NCBI GenBank assembly: GCA_963768025.1
Contig: CAVYGM010000033.1
Location: 62,001 to 126,000, forward strand
Source of the DNA: CAVYGM01 sp963768025
Lineage (GTDB): Bacteria; Bacteroidota; Bacteroidia; Cytophagales; Spirosomataceae
Reading direction: 5' to 3'
DNA: 64,000 nt
A program made the translations under genes and the position numbers. Under the pieces are notes generated by a model that was given only the letters and a program-made list of their open reading frames with translations, searched no databases and was not told the DNA's origin. This document shows positions 61,872 through 64,000 of the stretch, in pieces (positions within the stretch are counted from its first letter, which is position 1; every line of letters starts with the position of its first letter).

Positions 61872-63791
61872 TTGCTGCTTTCTGCACAAAGGTACCCAAG
61901 CCGTGGATCGAACTTTTTCGGACTTGGAATCATTACATGGATAACTATACTGCTACCAAAATTGAAACTACCTTCTTCATCCAATAACTCTACCACTCAG
62001 TCGCTTCGGAAACGTTTTTCAGCCCTTCAAAATCTGCCGCCGTTTTTTCGATTGGTTTGGAATACCAATAAGCCGCTCACCGTAGGAAACGTGGTTTTCC
62101 GGTTGTTGAAAGCCGGCATACCGGTACTGATGCTGTACATTGGGAAGGAGATAATCGACGAGATTATCCGCCTGCTGGCCAACGGCGGTTCGCAGCGCTA
62201 CCTCTGGACCATGGTGGCAGCGGAGCTGGGGCTAACCATCGTGTCGGATCTACTGAGTCGCCTCATCGGCCTGTGCGATAGCCTGTTGGGCGACCTGGTG
62301 GCTAATAAAACCTCCGTGGATCTGGTCCACCACGCCGCTCAGCTGGATCTGTACCAGTTTGAAAACCCGGTGTTCTATGATAAGCTCGAACGCGCCCGCC
62401 GCCAGACCACCAGCCGCACGGTGCTGCTTTCACAGGTACTTTCCCAGTTGCAGGATATTCTGTCGCTGCTGCTCCTTGGAGCGGGACTGGTGGCGTTCAA
62501 TCCCTGGCTAATCCTGATCCTGATTCTGGCGGTGATTCCTTCCTTTCTGGGAGAAACCCATTTCAACGAACGTACCTACTCCCTTACCCGTAGCTGGACC
62601 CCCGAGCGCCGTGAACTCGATTACCTGCGCTACATCGGTGCCAGTGCGGAAACCGCCAAGGAAGTGAAAGTGTTTGGCCTGGAAAAGTACCTGACCCAAC
62701 GGTTTAAAGTCCTGTCGGACAAATATTACGAAGAAAACAAAAAAATTGTCCTCAGCCGGGCCGCCTGGGGCTACTCACTGGCTGCGCTGGGTACCTTTGC
62801 TTACTACGGTGCCTATGTTTTTATCCTGTTCCAGACCCTGGCCGCGCTTATCACCATCGGCACCATGACGTTCCTTTCGGGGTCTTTCCAGCGGATGCAT
62901 GGCATGCTGCAAGGTATCATGAGTCGGTTTTCGAGCATTGCCGAGAGTGCTTTGTACTTGCAGGACCTGTTTGATTTCTTTGCCATCACCCCCACCATTG
63001 TGGCTAACGCCGAAGGATTAAAGGTACCTACCCCCATTCGGGAAGGTTTTACCTTCGAGAACGTGAGCTTCAAGTACCCCGACAGCGATCGGTGGGCCAT
63101 CCGCAATCTGAGCTTTACGTTGCACCCCAACGAAAAGCTGGCGCTGGTGGGTGAAAACGGCGCGGGTAAGACTACGCTGGTGAAGCTACTGGCCCGCCTG
63201 TACGTACCCACGGAGGGACAAATCCTACTGGATGGCCTACCGCTGGAAGCCTACAGTCTGGCCGATTTGCGGGCCAGCATCGGCATCATTTTTCAGGACT
63301 ACATCCGCTACGAGATGACGATTTCGGAAAATATTGCCGTGGGCGACATTGAACGACGCGACGACGAAGCCCTCATTTCCGAGTCGGCGCAGAAGAGCCT
63401 GGCGAGCGAGGTAGTGGACAAGCTTCCCGCTCGTTTTCAGCAGGTACTGGGCAAGCGCTTCAAGGATGGCACCGAACTATCGGGCGGACAGTGGCAAAAG
63501 GTAGCTCTGGCGCGCGCCTACATGCGTGATGCGCAGCTGGTAGTGCTCGACGAACCCACCTCGGCCCTCGACGCCCGCGCCGAGCACGAGGTATTCCAGC
63601 GATTCAGCCGGTTGATCAAGGGTAAAATGGCGGTACTGATTTCCCATCGCTTCTCTACGGTACGGATGGCCGACCGGATACTCTTTCTGGAAAACGGCAC
63701 GCTGCTGGAATACGGCTCGCACGAAGAGCTATTGGCCATGAACGGCAAATACGCCGAACTTTTCAATCTTCAGGCGCAAGGATATCAGTAA
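61872..63791 (+). CDS. ABC exporter (permease fused to ATPase)
   Basis: Up to 639 residues. Membrane helices span about 60-330 (VVFRLLKAGIPVLMLYIGKE, SLLLLGAGLVAFNPWLILIL), followed by the ATPase: Walker A LVGENGAGKTTLVKLLARLY, signature LSGGQWQKVALARAYMR, Walker B LVVLDEPTSALDARAEHE and H-loop LISHRFSTV. The group is the AarD/MdlB-like multidrug or peptide/lipid exporters. The start is uncertain: the frame opens with TTG at 61872, but TTG at 61962 (MKLPSSSNNS when read as Met) gives a more typical N-terminus; the ATG near 61936 is out of frame. It lies 51 bases after the giant kinase gene and may be co-transcribed with it. Confidence 0.85.
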   Translation: MLLSAQRYPSRGSNFFGLGIITWITILLPKLKLPSSSNNSTTQSLRKRFSALQNLPPFFRLVWNTNKPLTVGNVVFRLLKAGIPVLMLYIGKEIIDEIIRLLANGGSQRYLWTMVAAELGLTIVSDLLSRLIGLCDSLLGDLVANKTSVDLVHHAAQLDLYQFENPVFYDKLERARRQTTSRTVLLSQVLSQLQDILSLLLLGAGLVAFNPWLILILILAVIPSFLGETHFNERTYSLTRSWTPERRELDYLRYIGASAETAKEVKVFGLEKYLTQRFKVLSDKYYEENKKIVLSRAAWGYSLAALGTFAYYGAYVFILFQTLAALITIGTMTFLSGSFQRMHGMLQGIMSRFSSIAESALYLQDLFDFFAITPTIVANAEGLKVPTPIREGFTFENVSFKYPDSDRWAIRNLSFTLHPNEKLALVGENGAGKTTLVKLLARLYVPTEGQILLDGLPLEAYSLADLRASIGIIFQDYIRYEMTISENIAVGDIERRDDEALISESAQKSLASEVVDKLPARFQQVLGKRFKDGTELSGGQWQKVALARAYMRDAQLVVLDEPTSALDARAEHEVFQRFSRLIKGKMAVLISHRFSTVRMADRILFLENGTLLEYGSHEELLAMNGKYAELFNLQAQGYQ

Positions 63792-64000
63792 ATCCCTACT
63801 CGCCTGATTGAGTTATATTGGCAGGTAGTTACTGTGAACTGGTTTTTCTGGTCGTGGGGATGGGGTAGGTACGTAATTTTCTAAAAATCACACTCTTTGA
63901 AATGTAAGCTAAGTCCTGACCATAAAAATAGCACCCCCTGGTAGCGTGTGTGGTTATTTTTGTCGTATTTTGGACCCAGCTAAATTCGGTTCTATTTCTT

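Overview
This window looks like chromosomal DNA from a member of the Bacteroidota, most likely Cytophagales (Spirosomaceae-like). That is an inference. It rests on promoters with TAnnTTTG-type -7 elements, a TonB receptor with an N-terminal carboxypeptidase-like domain, a gldE-ssb-mutY-HU-rng neighbourhood typical of the phylum, a DUF1080 protein, a MsbA-like exporter and several lipoproteins. I saw no rRNA, tRNA, CRISPR array, transposase or phage gene.

Layout. 0-4.8 kb is a metal (probably zinc) uptake locus: a MerC-domain protein, a His-rich Fur/Zur repressor, a small lipoprotein, a TonB-dependent receptor and a divergent membrane protein. Both promoters carry the same palindrome, TGCAAC-N3-GTTGCA, each with a weaker second copy. 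4.8-9.2 kb holds a sugar-type dehydrogenase, then a two-gene minus-strand unit (a 58-residue peptide followed by an LpxL/HtrB-like acyltransferase with an extra C-terminal domain), flanked by a membrane-bound LytTR regulator and a LuxR-type regulator with a degenerate receiver. The peptide and acyltransferase unit is my best candidate for an undescribed system. 9.4-11.3 kb has two frameshifted genes (a Tat-exported NHL protein and a DJ-1/PfpI protein). 11.5-16.3 kb is ordinary metabolism plus a HigA-N-terminus-like mini-gene and an HPD-containing coiled-coil protein.

16.5-21.4 kb holds a MsbA-like exporter, a BamA/TamA-like outer-membrane protein, a lipoprotein and a coupled cyclophilin. 21.4-30.4 kb is the housekeeping block rmlD-like, guaB, gldE, ssb, mutY, HU, TPR protein, a 29-residue mS38-like ribosomal protein and rng. 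Several of these genes carry single-base frameshifts, while ssb, mutY, HU and the mini-gene are intact. 30.4-35.7 kb holds an HMG-CoA-lyase-like protein, a CDP-paratose-epimerase-like protein, an aldo/keto reductase and Kup. 35.8-38.0 kb is an mntH/mntR divergent pair around a DtxR-type box. 38.0-45.9 kb holds an LptF/G permease, an EamA transporter and a surface-glycan block (GT2, two GT-C-like proteins, MBOAT).

46.1-52.5 kb holds a GroES-like protein, a DUF4174 protein, a lipocalin-like lipoprotein, a YheT hydrolase, a fused phosphoserine phosphatase/phosphoglycerate dehydrogenase beside a SerC-like aminotransferase (together the serine pathway), and a DUF4112 protein. 52.6-56.0 kb is a two-gene unit of unknown function, the upstream gene interrupted at an eight-base C/G tract. 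56.5-61.8 kb encodes a giant Ser/Thr-kinase-like/ATPase/GAF/histidine-kinase protein split by one frameshift, whose kinase-like domain lacks both catalytic aspartates. An ABC exporter closes the window. Many frameshifts look like single extra bases, so consensus error is at least as likely as true decay.
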